From contig OV121083.1 of assembly GCA_921293015.1 (NCBI GenBank), forward strand, positions 34,675,488 through 34,739,487: DNA of 64,000 nt. Direction: 5' to 3'. The translations under genes and the position numbers were made by a program. Positions within the stretch are counted from its first letter, which is position 1; each line of letters opens with the position of its first letter. Under the pieces are notes generated by a model. That model saw only the letters and a list, made by a program, of their open reading frames with translations, was not told where the DNA came from and did no database searches. This DNA comes from Phorcus lineatus (taxonomy: Eukaryota > Mollusca > Gastropoda > Trochida > Trochidae). Positions 35,113-48,350 of the stretch are shown piece by piece.

Positions 35113-38100
35113 TTACGACTTCCACTACCAATATCATGAACACTCTATCTATTACTACCTCAAACACCAACACTTATATCACTATAACTGACATTACCAT
35201 GGTATACGCCAGCTTAAACACGAACATCATTATCTATGTTTCAACAGTACCACCATCTTCATAACCAATACCAGTGCTAATACCACTATCAATCTCATTA
35301 CCGGAAACACCCTAGCTATTACCCTACTACTATACAATATCACTATAACAAACTCTACACCACCATCATTACCATGCAATAATGATATCATACCATAAAA
35401 ATCATACTTGAAAAAAATATCAATATATGAACATTATGAAATATTGAATAATATATTCATCCATAACCACTCCAATAAAGCGTATCAAAACATTTTAATA
35501 TAGCTTACCTATTATGTATAGTATTGAATGAGATCAATGAGACCATGATACAGCTATAGATCTTTTTTAGCCTGAAAAAAGATTGTTGGGCTTGCAATAT
35601 TATTAATTGTGTAATCAAACAGCTATAGACTCTCTGAATGAGCTTCATAGCAATAATGAAAGGTTCCTTGGCAATACCAAAAGCTCAGGATTGGATAAAC
35701 ATTGAACGTAGGGCAGCATAAAAAATATCCTATTTGCAGAAGAATTTAGAATACCGGAAGTTGTGAGGTGATTTTCAAATTAGTTTTTTTGGCGACTTCT
35801 TTTCTAATGACACCTATCAAATCAACTGATGGATTTTATGAATGCTAATGACATGGAATACATCTTGTCAAACTGTTGTCATCAATGAATATTTAAAGGG
35901 ATTATCTGATGTGAATTATTAGTTACGTTGATGACTCCTAGTTTGCAGAGATTTGCAGATCCGACGAAAAAGTCATGAAAATATATCCTTAACACCAAAA
36001 AAAGTCTTTCACATTGCTTCGATTGCCGAATACGTATGGTACGACTGTAAGTATAGCATTTTTATCGTAAAACATAACGCCCTGTGTGAGTAATGATTAA
36101 AACAAATAATCATTATTTTGTGTTATACAGCATCAACGTTAACAATATACTACATATTAATTTGCACATATTCCCCATTGAACAATTTCACGGAGCAGGC
36201 CAAATGGAAAGTAGGTCATCACGGTATCAGAAACATGAAGCAGTTATCTCCCTTCAATTAGAGTGATCTCCCTTAGGGCCGCTACACATGCATTATCTGA
36301 AAGATGAAGAAACCACGAAATCCCTCTGGAATGTTGTATCGTGTTAACGAACCCCTAGATATATGAACATAAACAATAATGCCATTATGTGTCTAGAATA
36401 ACACATCAGATCGCCATTTCTTACATTAGAGCCTCTCATGTCGACTTTATCATAACATACTTTGCTTGTTTTGTTAGGCCAAATACATGCAGGCAGACTT
36501 AAATTGACTTCCGTTTTATGTTTGATTTTAGATAAAAACATCAATATTTTCTAGAATTTTATAATGCTATTCTTAAGAATGTCACTTCTACATGTATTTT
36601 AAAGACAAGATTTTAGATGGCATTAATATCAAATAGTCATCGTTAAAAGAACCAACTATGATGATATAATATCCGCAAAAAGTCCAAATAGACACAAAAG
36701 AATAAGATTAAAGGAATAAAATGACATTAAACACAGTTGTATCGTGATAACATCGGCTATTCACGATAATAGTAAGCATTTTATAGACCACTATCATGTC
36801 AATTGATGATATTTTCCAACATTGCACTTTCTCGTTCATTGTTAAAATACATGTTCCCATGGTTATCTTTATGCACGCGTTTTTCGAACTTGACAAGTTA
36901 ACCTGATATCTGATATATTGATATGAACTATATATTTACCTGTTTCTTGAACACATCTATGTAAATTTCTCAAACCTTTATCAAAAAGTATTTTGCTGAC
37001 TATTTTTCTTTCCTATCTCAAACAAATCGGTCGTGGTTTATACGAATGTATATCAGGTGAGTTCTTTGAATATATCTTTAAAATCTTTTGATTTTTCTCA
37101 TATTAATGATTTTAATACTTATCAGTATTCAATGAACTAATCAGTTTTGGTGAAAACTGTCCGTGCATCGCTGGTGTTTTTCGTTGTCAACTGTCTCTCT
37201 AAAACCTTAAAACATACCATTTCGATTCAAAGAAACATTTCAAAACTCTCATTGATATACCGATTTTGCATAATCTGCGGGACAACATTACGATTTCAAG
37301 TCCTGCACAGTGGAAAGAGTGTTAATTTGCCATAATCATTGTCTGAGGTCTTCTTCCTCATTTCCTTCAAATAACATGGTTTACATAACTCTAACCTACT
37401 GTCGAGATGCTATTTGTTCTACATAATCTTAAGTCACCAGAGGAGATACGCTAAACCACTCGTAAACAACACGGCGACCTGACGTCTACAGACATTACGC
37501 TCCCCCATCACCCCACGGCCCCATCCTTTTCAAAGTGACCACTGACCATTGCTGAAACGTAACACTGGTCACTCTCTTGTTTACAGTCCAGTACGTACAT
37601 GCCCCATTAAAAGGAGATTAAAAACACATTGAATATTCTTACGGGCAGCATTACCCCAGTCGCTTTAATCGCTATACCGGTTCATAAGCTGTAAACTTGT
37701 ACTTTGCACTGTGACCTTGGCCATGCATGTTCATTGCTTTAAACGTCAATTGTACCGGCGGCAGGATCAAACAAATCTATCTGTCTATGTTTTGTATACC
37801 TACAGGTAAATCATTAAACAAGTATACATACGTATCGTTTTCAGTCTCCCCGCATTTTTCACATGTAAAAGTATGCTTTGATCTTACCGACGTTAATCGA
37901 CAGCACAGGTAAAGGAGAGAATCGTTTAAACAAAATAGTGTCATGTTAGCGAAATTCTTAAAGAAATTTTGTCAAATGTGGCGAGTTTTTGTCATTTAAA
38001 TTTACCAATATAAAGTAAATGATTGATATATAATTTGTTATATTTCCTTATTGTTGAATATTGTATACTCTTTTATTCTCTCTACCACTTACTTTATTTT

Positions 38101-41100
38101 AATATCCTATGTATATATATCAAGGACTATCGTTTTTCTCTTACCGTTGTCCTGACTAACAGTTAGTCGTAATTGTATGATATCTTATATTTGATATCAA
38201 ACATTCTTGTAATTTTTCTGGAAGAATTCAAACCCACTCTCCAAGAGTCAGGAAAAAAATCGCCATCAACGACTTTAAAGGAGGTTTGAACCTTGAAAGT
38301 AGATCTGTAAATGTATCGTTGATTCGTTAAATTCAACTAACTTCAACAACAAATGAATAAAGAAAGTAGACTTGTGGCTGTTGATGACTTATGTAAAGGA
38401 TGATTCATAATTTGACAGAGACAGTTGAAAATACTACAAAAAGTGTTTATTTCAAAATGTTGTAAATCATATAGGTAATCATTTCTCGTTCCATTTATGG
38501 AAGATAATCAAAATAATTATTGCCTGTTTGACATTTAGATATTTAAAAAAGATTATGCTTTATGTTTGGCATTTTTGACATCGATAATCTGTTTGTGCAA
38601 ACTTACAAACTAGGCTGCATTTAAAATTGGAATTGTGCCACTTAGTTATACAGAGCGGTAGATAATTTTGATTGCATATAATTCGGATCAAAACCTTTTA
38701 TATAAATCGAAAATTAAAGATGATGATTTTATGACTAAAATTCCATCTAACTAGCTCTATAACGATGATGTATTTAGCACATTTTAATGGAGGATTTATC
38801 TATAGGTTTATTAAAGCTCATCAGAACATGTTATTTTAGAAATATCAAACTCTGTACAAATATATGATATCTTCAGAGATATCCGACTTTACCCTTTTTA
38901 TATTTGAACTCCCTTTCTGATATCCTTAAATGTTATGAAACTGATATGCTGATATCGAATAAAACATTTATTGTGTTTAACGAAATGTATTAGTTAATCT
39001 AAAACATCGTTATTTTGTCATGTAGTTCCTGTATTCTTCCCATATCTATTTTACTGCCTTTAAAATTTTGTTGGAATTGCTTCTGAATATATGTTTAATT
39101 CAACTGCATTAAAATAGCATATTTTTCATTAAATGCATATGTTTAACCATTTGACATACTGTGTGTCAAGTTATAAAATGCTTTATACAAATTGTAATAA
39201 ATACGTACGTTTAAGCTCACATTTACGAACAACCAAAAACGTTTTGATAGGTAGGTTTATATTTAAACTACTTAATATACTAGAACGTAATTATGATTTT
39301 TATTTCCACTTCTAAAACTAGTGTCCAAAAAGAGGTACCACGAGTTTGCAAGGACGTAAATAAAAATACATGGTTACTGAAATATTAGTTGGTAATGCCC
39401 TTTACGAACATCTGTTACATTATTTCGAATACGCTTTTTTTAAACATGGGATTTGAAAGATAAGTCTGGTAACTTTCTATTTGGAGACCTATTACCAGAA
39501 TACTATCGAATACGATCGATTAAGAACACGGGATACGCAAAAATATCTACAAAAGACAAAATCATTTTAACAAAATATTGTAATACTATTGGAATCATAT
39601 ATAAATATTTAGTTTTGGCAAATGTAAATTGTTTTTGTTTGACAAACAATTTAGTCTTCATAGCAGTAATTCAGTCAGTAAAAAAGACGTTTGTCATGCA
39701 TAGATTACAGAAAACATTTCGACACATTTTCATATTCATTTATACAAATGAACTGTGAAAATATTTTTGGAATTTTAATTGGCTTTAAATTTCCCCCATT
39801 AGATATAAGTTCGCGTCAAACATAATTTATTCGGAAAGGAAAATATCTCCTTACTCATTTATATATCCGTAGTCGTTAAATAAGGTGTCTTGTATCAAGC
39901 GGAAACTACAGGCGGCCATTTTATTGTGCTCAACTTTCAATCATTTTAGTAAGTAAGTTGGATTCGGGTAGCTAAATGGAACATTCAATCCCGTTTAAGA
40001 ATCCTACATTGATTCCAATTATTGGCTTTCGATCGCTAAATTTGCTTTCGTTTCGTAAGATCCCTTCATTTCTCAGAAAACGTGCCACATAGCCTTTAGA
40101 GACCTACCAACCCAGGTTTCGGAAAATCAAACTCTCAGATGATTCTGGTAATTGCTTTTTTATGCCAGAATTTAAGATTAAGGTCACAACAGGGTTGTTT
40201 TATCTTGTCCTGCATATTTTAGCATCATACCAACATTAACACAATCCCTGATCATAGAAGTGACATTTTTACGACATACCCCGCTCATGTTTGAATAAGT
40301 TATAAGGATGTGGAAAGGCAGAAAAGGTTTGTCGCTGGATATTAGGATAAGCGCCCAAGAAAGTTAGAGCACTTATCCCGACCAGTCATCATGCACACGA
40401 AAAAATTGTTTCTGGTTATATAACGAATTGATGTTATGGATTCTAAACCTCCTTCAAAATATTAACTAAATCGAAATCTTATTCGTTATTTTATGAAATT
40501 CCTATAATTTTTCCCTTACCTAGAATTCAATATCTTCAGTCCCGATCAGGAATTGAGTGGGTATATCGGATATTTTAATTGAAATGAGATGAAACTATCC
40601 CTACAATCAAAATTATCGTCTAGGAATATTTGAAAAAAAACCGCATATCAGTAAGTATGATCTTAAAATAAAATCCAACATAAAAGCAACAAAACAACTG
40701 TGGTTACGTCAGATGATTAAAACAACATAATCCGGTGTTACCAAAATGTTGCCCACGGCAAGGTAGGTACACACTTGCCCTTGGCAATGTTACAACTGAT
40801 CGAAACGTGTAATAATTACTCCATTTACCAGACTAGGGCTATTGGTGTTTTAATTCCCCTTTGACAATCAATTAACAGGGTCTATACAGCAATTAACGGG
40901 AAGAATGGGCTTTAATATGACGTTAGTGGTGAGCAGATGTCTTCAAGCATTACAGAGGCTGAATTCCTATGTAGAACGAGCCGCTCGATGATTCCCAAAC
41001 TGATGTACACTGAATTACTTCCATTGATTGCTCATAACATGTGGGAGACTGCTTTAGAATACATTTTGCAGGGTTTCATGGCATATAACTCACTTTATAA

Positions 41101-42035
41101 CTTATTGTATATCATAAGTCGGTTGTTAGTTGTTGGTGTCATATGATGGTACGTAAAAATTTAGAACAGGCTTCAATTTAGATATTTTTGTAACCTATAA
41201 TTGTATGTTAAAAGTCTGAAACTGGCTTATGACACGATGTTAGACGTTTTCATTTGTACATTGTTTTTTATTTACCTATGATTGTTTATTGAAGTCGGGT
41301 ACTGGCTTTTGGTACAATATATAACGTTTCAATTTGTATATTGATTTTCGGTATACCAGAAAAGAAAAAATAGGTTTTGTTTTCAAATTGAGACTAAATG
41401 ATAACACATTTCGAATATTTGACTCTGCACATCCATGTTTTTGTGTATCAAAGAATTTTTTAATAAAAGAAATTTGTACATGAAACGTTGGCGCCTGGTT
41501 TCGGAAATATTTGACATGGTTGCTTTGTGTACTATCAACTTGTTAAACTACTATTGTCCAATGAACGACTAAACAGAACTAGGATAACAGTGATTAACCA
41601 TGAAAACTTTGCTTCTGGTACACTCGATAGGGTGAATATTCACACAAGCATTTTCTACATTTCATATAAAAAGTTGAATAACTGCCTGATAGTACATTTG
41701 GAAAGTTTCACAGTATGCATGTAGCTTTTTCATGTATTTAGATAAGTGTGACTAATGTTTTTACAAGCTCTGAATTGTTAGTACCCATTCATAAATTCGA
41801 ATTTGGGTCGACTATAATTCTACGTAATAATTTGAGGGGTAGGGTGCTTTTTATTCACATGAAAAATAATTCACACGATTCAAAACCACAATGGACAGGT
41901 ATTAAAACGTTTTACTTCATACATACCAAAGATTTTCAGTGAAACCTTGAAACAAGATTCTGTACACTTGATTGAACTGTCACCTTTATGTATGTATGTA
42001 TGTACACGTTCTTGGCTATGTGAAACCAAATGGAA

Positions 42036-42037
<2 letters not shown>
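35113..42037. other. Long intergenic AT-rich stretch
   Basis: No gene supported. Minor features: AAGGGAGATAA on the minus strand at 36244-36254 with a one-mismatch copy at 36264-36274; a short inverted repeat TTGCCCACGGCAAG / CTTGCCCTTGGCAA near 40750-40790; and a diverged roughly 95 bp duplication around 41190-41350. Open frames here are short or unrecognisable. Confidence 0.45.

Positions 42038-42075
<38 letters not shown>
42038..42075. repeat. (TA)n microsatellite, 38 bp
   Basis: Uninterrupted TA dinucleotides followed by CATATATATC. Confidence 0.97.
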
Positions 42076-42081
<6 letters not shown>

Positions 42082-43516
42082 TATCAGATTCAGTTTGTTA
42101 GTCTATGAGATAAATTACGGACAAACGAGATGGGAAACTATTTTTGAATTATACAAAAAAAGTTTCTTCTAGTGCAAAGCACATGTCTAATCAAATGGTT
42201 GCGTAAGGTCAAGAATGTCACTCATACGAAACAAAAGTTGTGTTATATCAAACATTTCAATAAGCACGTTTTGTCCAAAATTGTATAATCAATGTAAATG
42301 CAATGTTACATAGGTTGTAAACAGATGAAGGACATAAACAAACAAGATCATGTTTCGTCTTGTTTAGTAGTAATGCACCAACCATGACGACTGAGACGAA
42401 TAAACACTTCATTAGCTCAAGGCTTGAAACAAACGATAACATGTTCGTGCTTGTGTTACCAAGAAAATCGTACCATGAATAGCTCTAATGTGTTTTAGTG
42501 ACAACTTATGATAACAATTATTTAAAAAACGTACTGATAGATAAACCGGTTTCAATGCAATCAAATCAAAATGACCACATTAAAAAATTGGCAACCTGTG
42601 GTGTCTTAAATCAAAGATTTATGTATTTCACGAACAGGAAATGCAAAGAATTCAAAAACTTTCATGACGATCCAGATGTTAAAAACTGTACAAAAGGGGT
42701 TCTTTCCTTTTATTGACCGCCATCTTCTGGTTTTTTTGCAGTCAATCAAAAAGCTGTAGCTTTACAATTTTTACTATCTCTCAAAGATCAAGCCGATTTT
42801 GAAAGAAATCTTTTTTTTAAAACAATAATTAAAGGTAGTTTTCTACAGCAATGCCTCGTCGTGCTATATCAAGACTTTACACCCTCGTAGCACCGATTGG
42901 TGGTTGATATGGAAATGTTTTCCTTTGTTAAATTGTCAAATCTTTAGCAACCAATGTAGTACCCTCAATTACATGCTTGAACTGGATGAAATCTAGACTA
43001 TCATTACTTAATGATATATATGTTTAAACAAGAATCACTATTTGTTTCAAACATAATTACCTAATAGAACTCTTGAAAATACTTGTATCCTATCAAATGT
43101 TTAAATATGAACTGACTTGAATATGTGTTCCAATAAAAAAAAAATGGAAGATAATAGCAAAGAAGTTATCAATTCTGTCAGAAAATATCTTTTTAGTTAT
43201 TGAAAAAGAAAGTGCCCAAGTAATCGCGTTGAATGATGACGCAAGTCAAATGGTCAAATTAACGTTGTCCAAGTAGTTATGGATTAAGAAATATAAAAAC
43301 GATTATTCATTTGATACAAGATAGGGATTTATATCTCTATTATTGAAATAATTATGTAAATACCAACTAGGCTTTTTTGGATAAATCATATGATTCAAAA
43401 TTATTTTTCATTGGTACAAAAGCTATAATTTGGTGTGTTTGCATGACATTTTGATACATTTAAAAACAAGAAAATAGAAGAGTAACCTACGGCACTATTA
43501 AGACGGAAGGAGGAAA
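42076..43516. other. Intergenic non-coding stretch
   Basis: Nothing supportable seen. Confidence 0.45.
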
Positions 43517-43954
43517 TTGCAAGTACGTTACGTTACGACTGTACCACTGACACGGAAAGCCGTGAATGAACTCATTAGAATAGTAATTGTCAATAAGCAT
43601 AATGTTTACTTTCTAGATTTTGATTTATTTAGATCGTGTTGCTCTAAGGGCCCGAAAGCTTGCTATATATTTACTCTAATAGTAATTCAAGGTTTGAAAA
43701 TGACACGGATTGCTCTCTTATTAAATCCTTTAGAAAGTCTACAGAAATTGTTCGGATACATTAGAAAAACGATAGTCAATGAACATGAATTTTATGAAGT
43801 CTATCATATGATTACCTTTTCATTGGATTTCTGGCGGGGACCCGTTGAATTCTCTCCGTCACGAAGACGGAAGCAACATTACCGAATATTTTTTGTTATG
43901 ACTTCTTATTTTTTGAAAATCCATACAGAAAAAAAGACATACAAAAAATGGTAA
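43517..43954 (+). other. Unexplained 145-codon open frame
   Basis: A frame stays open for 145 codons in AT-rich DNA, longer than expected for chance. The first ATG is only at 43700, giving about 84 residues (MTRIALLLNPLES...). The product is basic, with an RRRK stretch, and ends KTYKKW-stop. I recognise no domain, splice boundary or poly(A) signal, so coding is unproven. It could be a decayed transposon fragment. Confidence 0.15.
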
Positions 43955-44326
43955 GTGTTGCATGCCTTGCCGGTAGCAGTTGCCAATCATACAGTTGCCA
44001 GAAAATCACGGCAAGTAGTGCTCAACAAATCATCTAAAGATTTGTTTCGCTTTAGAAATACACTTCACCGTTTGAAATAGTTTTGTAATGAATATTGATT
44101 TACAATGTCATATTTCGTTTTAACCAAGGTTATTTAAAGACATGTTTTTTTAAAAGTGTGAAATGAGTTATCCGGTAGACATATGCTTAATTGATTAGTA
44201 ACGAATTAACTAGTGTCACTTTAAACAATCCAAAATTTAAAGACATAGTGTTTTTCATGACATATAATTTGTCTTTGAAACGTACCCAAATATTATATAT
44301 TGTGATAAAATCTTACACCATCTTAT

Positions 44327-44603
44327 ATATCCATCCTCCCGCCAGGGGCTCGGCAAATTTGTCTGCAATAGAGAACTGTTCTACACGCAGTCAGGTTTGG
44401 GTGCAATGCTACACTGAATTTCAGCGCAGTACCACCCATGGTTCGCTATTTCCAGCCGATGCTCGCAGGTTTCACCGCAATGCACAGCTACAATGGTGTT
44501 GCGGGCTTTCTCCCTGCAATGATACTAGCAGCCGCGATAAGTGAAGTAATCTTGAAAGCGGCGTTAAACACCAACTCACCTCACCTCACATAAATATCCA
44601 TCC
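44327..44603 (+). mobile_element. SINE-like retroposon with 10 bp target-site duplication
   Basis: ATATCCATCC flanks the element on both sides (44327-44336 and 44594-44603). The 257 bp body is far more GC-rich than the surroundings. It ends on the plus strand with GAAAGCGGCGTTAAACACC followed by an ACTCACCTCACCTCAC simple-repeat tail. This is the same 3'-end design as abundant mollusc SINEs (AGCGGCGTAAAAC plus ACTC repeats). The 5' part shows no clear tRNA boxes, so the head may be 5S- or non-tRNA-derived, or truncated. The open frame across it (44191-44544) is not a gene. Confidence 0.8.
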
Positions 44604-44922
44604 CTTAATCAAGATGTATGACAAATACTAGATTTCAATGAAAATAGAAAAAAAACAGCATAGTATGTGTGCAACAGCCGAATTAAAATTCCTCATTATA
44701 TAAAAGCTAGGTACGTTTAGTCTATTTTCCAAACATGCGTTTAACTCGTTCGTGCTCCTGTCGCTGTACAATGTCTGGTCATGACATTAACCGTTGTGTA
44801 GTGACTATACTGAACAAATCAGAATTTAACTGGTAATTTTTAGCAACAGTAGGTACAAATGGACCAAATAACAACACAGATAACTGTGAACATATTTTAC
44901 CCCTAACGCCATACTTTATGTA
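44604..44922. other. Intergenic spacer
   Basis: Nothing seen. Confidence 0.45.
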
Positions 44923-44927
44923 ACTTT

Positions 44928-45030
44928 CAGTGGCGGTTCCGGGTGGGGGGGGGGGGGGGGGGGGGGGTCCTGAAAATCCTTTTGAAAATCAAATAGATTC
45001 AAATCAATACAAATCCTGGATCCGCCGCTG
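44928..45030. mobile_element. 103 bp inverted-repeat element containing G23
   Basis: CAGTGGCGGTTCCGGG at the left end is matched by CCTGGATCCGCCGCTG at the right (13 of 16 positions as inverted repeats). ACTTT is duplicated on both sides (44923-44927 and 45031-45035). The interior carries an uninterrupted run of 23 G (44945-44967). The CAGTGGCG ends resemble hAT-like terminal repeats, but a 5 bp duplication is not the usual 8 bp, so superfamily assignment is open. Confidence 0.7.
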
Positions 45031-45035
45031 ACTTT

Positions 45036-46199
45036 AACATGTCCTACCCCACCACCAGCAATCGTCCTTCATAAAGTTCTCAGGAAACTATGCAAAGTGC
45101 GAGTTCACGAATATATATATCATTATCACTATGCTTCATAGTTCACTTGAGAATAGCCATATGGCATTATAACCGGAATTAGAAGAAATAAGTAATCGGA
45201 ACACAAATTAAAATGTATAATTGAGTTGTTAACAAACAATGGAAACAGCAATAGATAAAGGTTTGACTGGCATAATTAGGTGAAATAAACATTTGTTTAA
45301 GTTTTGTGAAAAACAATGTCGACATGGTACAGTTTAGTGTGAAATTGCGCTATAATTTTAGAGGACGAAAGTAGGTTACAGACGCAGTATTCTCAAATAG
45401 TGCCATGCAAATAATAGTAGTTAATTTGATTTAATAATTTTTTCAAAAGTATTTCGTGTCAAATGTCTTCGGCATAAAACGCTTATCATTATCGTTATAT
45501 AGTATAGAACATGTCAATACATAAAAATACGTCAACATGTAATGTGGTTCAAACATCAAGATATTCGTTTTAACAACAAATTTAAAAAAATAATTTTTGG
45601 ATGTTTAACATCTTTACACATAACTCAGTGTGACAGTCAGAAATGCAGGTACAAGTTACGTTTAAAACACTAGCATATACGATTTCTTCAAAAAGATATT
45701 GTCCTGTGCATTGTCATATCAATGAAGTTCAGCAACAACGGGGAGGGTAAACTAATCGAATGGGATACCCACTTCACAGCTGGTTAATCTTAAGGGTCAG
45801 AGAAGGTACTTATATCCAGTTAACGAATTCCTGGACTATATCTGATATTGTAAATTATTTTCAATATTTGTATTTGCAGTGCAATAACATAAAGTTATGA
45901 AGAGGCAGAAGTAGGTATGGGTCAGCGTATCATAACAATAAAAAATATTTACCTTCAGCTTCTAAATGGTTATTAAATATACGTTTTAATCCGTTATGAT
46001 GTAATATTTGTAGATGAACTCGAAAGCAAATACACCAGGGGACTTTGACGGGACAAATAACACGCATGGCCATGACCAAAGTTGTCAGCTTGCCCTTACC
46101 CCATGTTCTGAGTTTTAATCCCACGCCTAATTGTGTGTATGCTGTCAAAACGTATCTCATTTCGTTCAGAACTTAACCACCAAGCACGTGTCAACTGCA
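45036..46199. other. Intergenic non-coding stretch
   Basis: Nothing supportable seen. Confidence 0.45.
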
Positions 46200-47330
46200 A
46201 AACAATTTTTGTTATTAATGATGTGTTTTCGTAAAATCTTAAAATAGATAATGTAACCTAGATGGGAATACGTATGTTTATTCAAGACATGTTCTCTCTG
46301 ATGTAATAGATCTCGCTATACCCCCTGAACCCCCCCCCTATCCATATACAATTTATGACGAATAGTATACAAGAAATTGGTCACGCAGATATATATCTCG
46401 AAGAAATACTTTTTTTTATCAGTGATGTGTTTTTGTTTAATCTTGGAATTAAAAATAGATAATGGAACTTAGTTCGGATTACGTATGTTCATTTATTCAA
46501 AACATTACCTTCTCTGAAGTAAAAGATGTCTCTAATCTATATTCAATCTATGTAAAACGAACAGCAAAAGCAATTGGTCAAGGAAATGTAAATCTCGAAA
46601 AATGAATTAATAAATGGTATGTTTTCGTAAGTCTCAGATTTGAAAAAAGATAATGTGGCCCGGATACAAATGTTGAATCATTCAAAACATTTTCTTACTC
46701 TGACGTAAAAGATGCCTACACACTAACTTCAAAGTTCGGAGGACGAACGTAGTAAATTGAATTAACCAAGAATACATGAATCCGGGGAAATATTGTTATC
46801 AATGATGTGTTTACGTCAATCTTAAATTTAAATAGATAATGTGACCTAGATTAAAATTCATTTCAAACATAAAGATATGTTCAAAACATTTCCCTTCTCT
46901 GACGTGAAAGACGTCTCTACTCCATTTTAAATGATCGGAGGACGAACGTAACATTGAATTGATCAAACAGTTATGTATCCTGAAAATATATTTATCAGTG
47001 ATGTGTTTTTGTCAATCTTACATTTGAAATAGATAATGTAACCTAGAAATATACGTTTAAAGATGAATTCGAAACATTCTCTCTTCTGACCTAGAGCGTG
47101 TTTTACTTATCCAATGTTAGCAGTGGTTAATTGAATTATTCAAGCAGATATATTTTCTAACAAACATTTTATCAATGATATCATATTGTAAAACTTACAT
47201 AGAAAGTAGATAATGTGAACTAGAAGAAAATATGTTTCAAGAGGATACCATACCATGTACCACCTCTGACGTAAAGTTCAACTACTCATTATTCAATGTC
47301 GTAAAAACATATCAAGCATATTTTTTTATA
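46200..47330. repeat. Decayed satellite, about 180-205 bp period, six copies
   Basis: GATGTGTTTT or a variant recurs at 46220, 46424, 46617, 46804, 47000 and 47177. Each is followed in order by AATAGATAATGTRACCTAG, CAAAACATT..CTTCTCTGACGTAAAAGA and a TTGAATT/TTGGTCAA block. Copies are strongly diverged with indels, so the array is ancient. The 91-residue frame at 47232-47507 begins in the last copy and is not supported as a gene. Confidence 0.8.
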
Positions 47331-48301
47331 TACCCAAAACAGAGACGGAGAAGCCAGTCCCAAGCACACGATCAAAACGGACATATATACGTATATTACG
47401 TAGATGCGGCTTCAAAGTCCTTAGGCATGACATTATTGTACTATAACCAGGAAATAATTCTTTATTGGTATTTTGATGTTGATTTAAGGATGTCGATTTC
47501 CGTTTAACAGCTGACAAGTACATGCTTTGAAACCTACACGCAATGTATAACAATACAAGTAATTTTCCCTGCCTGCCAGTAAGTACAAAGGCTGTACGAT
47601 TGGAGAAGATTACCAAGGTTATTAGGTCCTATGAAAGATCGAACTATGAAATTCGGTTAGACTCTAGATACCTTTTGGTATTCGGTTATTGAATGCTTTT
47701 TGTTTTATTCATTGGTGGATATTGGGGAAGGAGGTTGTGGAAGGTTTAAGGGTGGGGTTTCAGGCGATTCGAACCCATATTTTTGAATACGTGCCCCCCT
47801 CCCCCATGTGAAGATTCCTCTTACAGTTGTGTATCTGTTTCTTTATGTATCTATCAATATGTCTGTTTGGTTATTTCCATCCTATTCTATATCACCCTAT
47901 CCATCATTTAAGTCCCCCTTAAAAGTGTCTTGAAACCATTTTCTTCTTTTAAAATATTTACAATGTGTACTTTTTTAAAATTCATTTGATCGATAAGCAG
48001 TGACTAGCCAGCATTTAGTTACAAACACGTTTAGCGTAGATAAAAATTGGATAAACAATAATCTATCTTCAATAAAGCTTTCGTAACCTTACTCAACACT
48101 ATTCAAATGTAGATAATTAAGATCTTTATTGAACATAACTTTGAATTATTAGATCTATAACTTATTCTACAGACGTCAATGACAAATATCTTCCTTGATC
48201 GTATCAGCAGTTCATAGATACATAGAAACTCCACAACCCTACACCTAAGCGTAGGCGCGAGTCATATGAGTATATCACACGCTTACCTGTGTATCACACC
48301 C
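47331..48301. other. Intergenic stretch
   Basis: No gene seen. At 47740-47810 GGGGTTTCAGGCGATTCGAACCC with a C-rich run resembles the GGGGGTTTCGAA repeat near 27340. Confidence 0.4.
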
Positions 48302-48350
48302 GAGGGGGGAGGGGAGGATGCTTCGAGGGGGAGGGGGCGTGAGGAGGGAG
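48302..48350 (+). other. G-quadruplex-prone G-rich tract
   Basis: Runs of six, four, five and five G with short A spacers (apart from one longer loop) lie on the plus strand. They could form an intramolecular quadruplex. They sit at the edge of a GC-elevated patch (48240-48950) holding two short plus-strand open frames of unknown status. Confidence 0.5.

Noticed and set aside
44191-44544. 117-codon plus-strand open frame
   Set aside because: Most of it lies within the SINE-like insertion, and its upstream part is ordinary AT-rich DNA.
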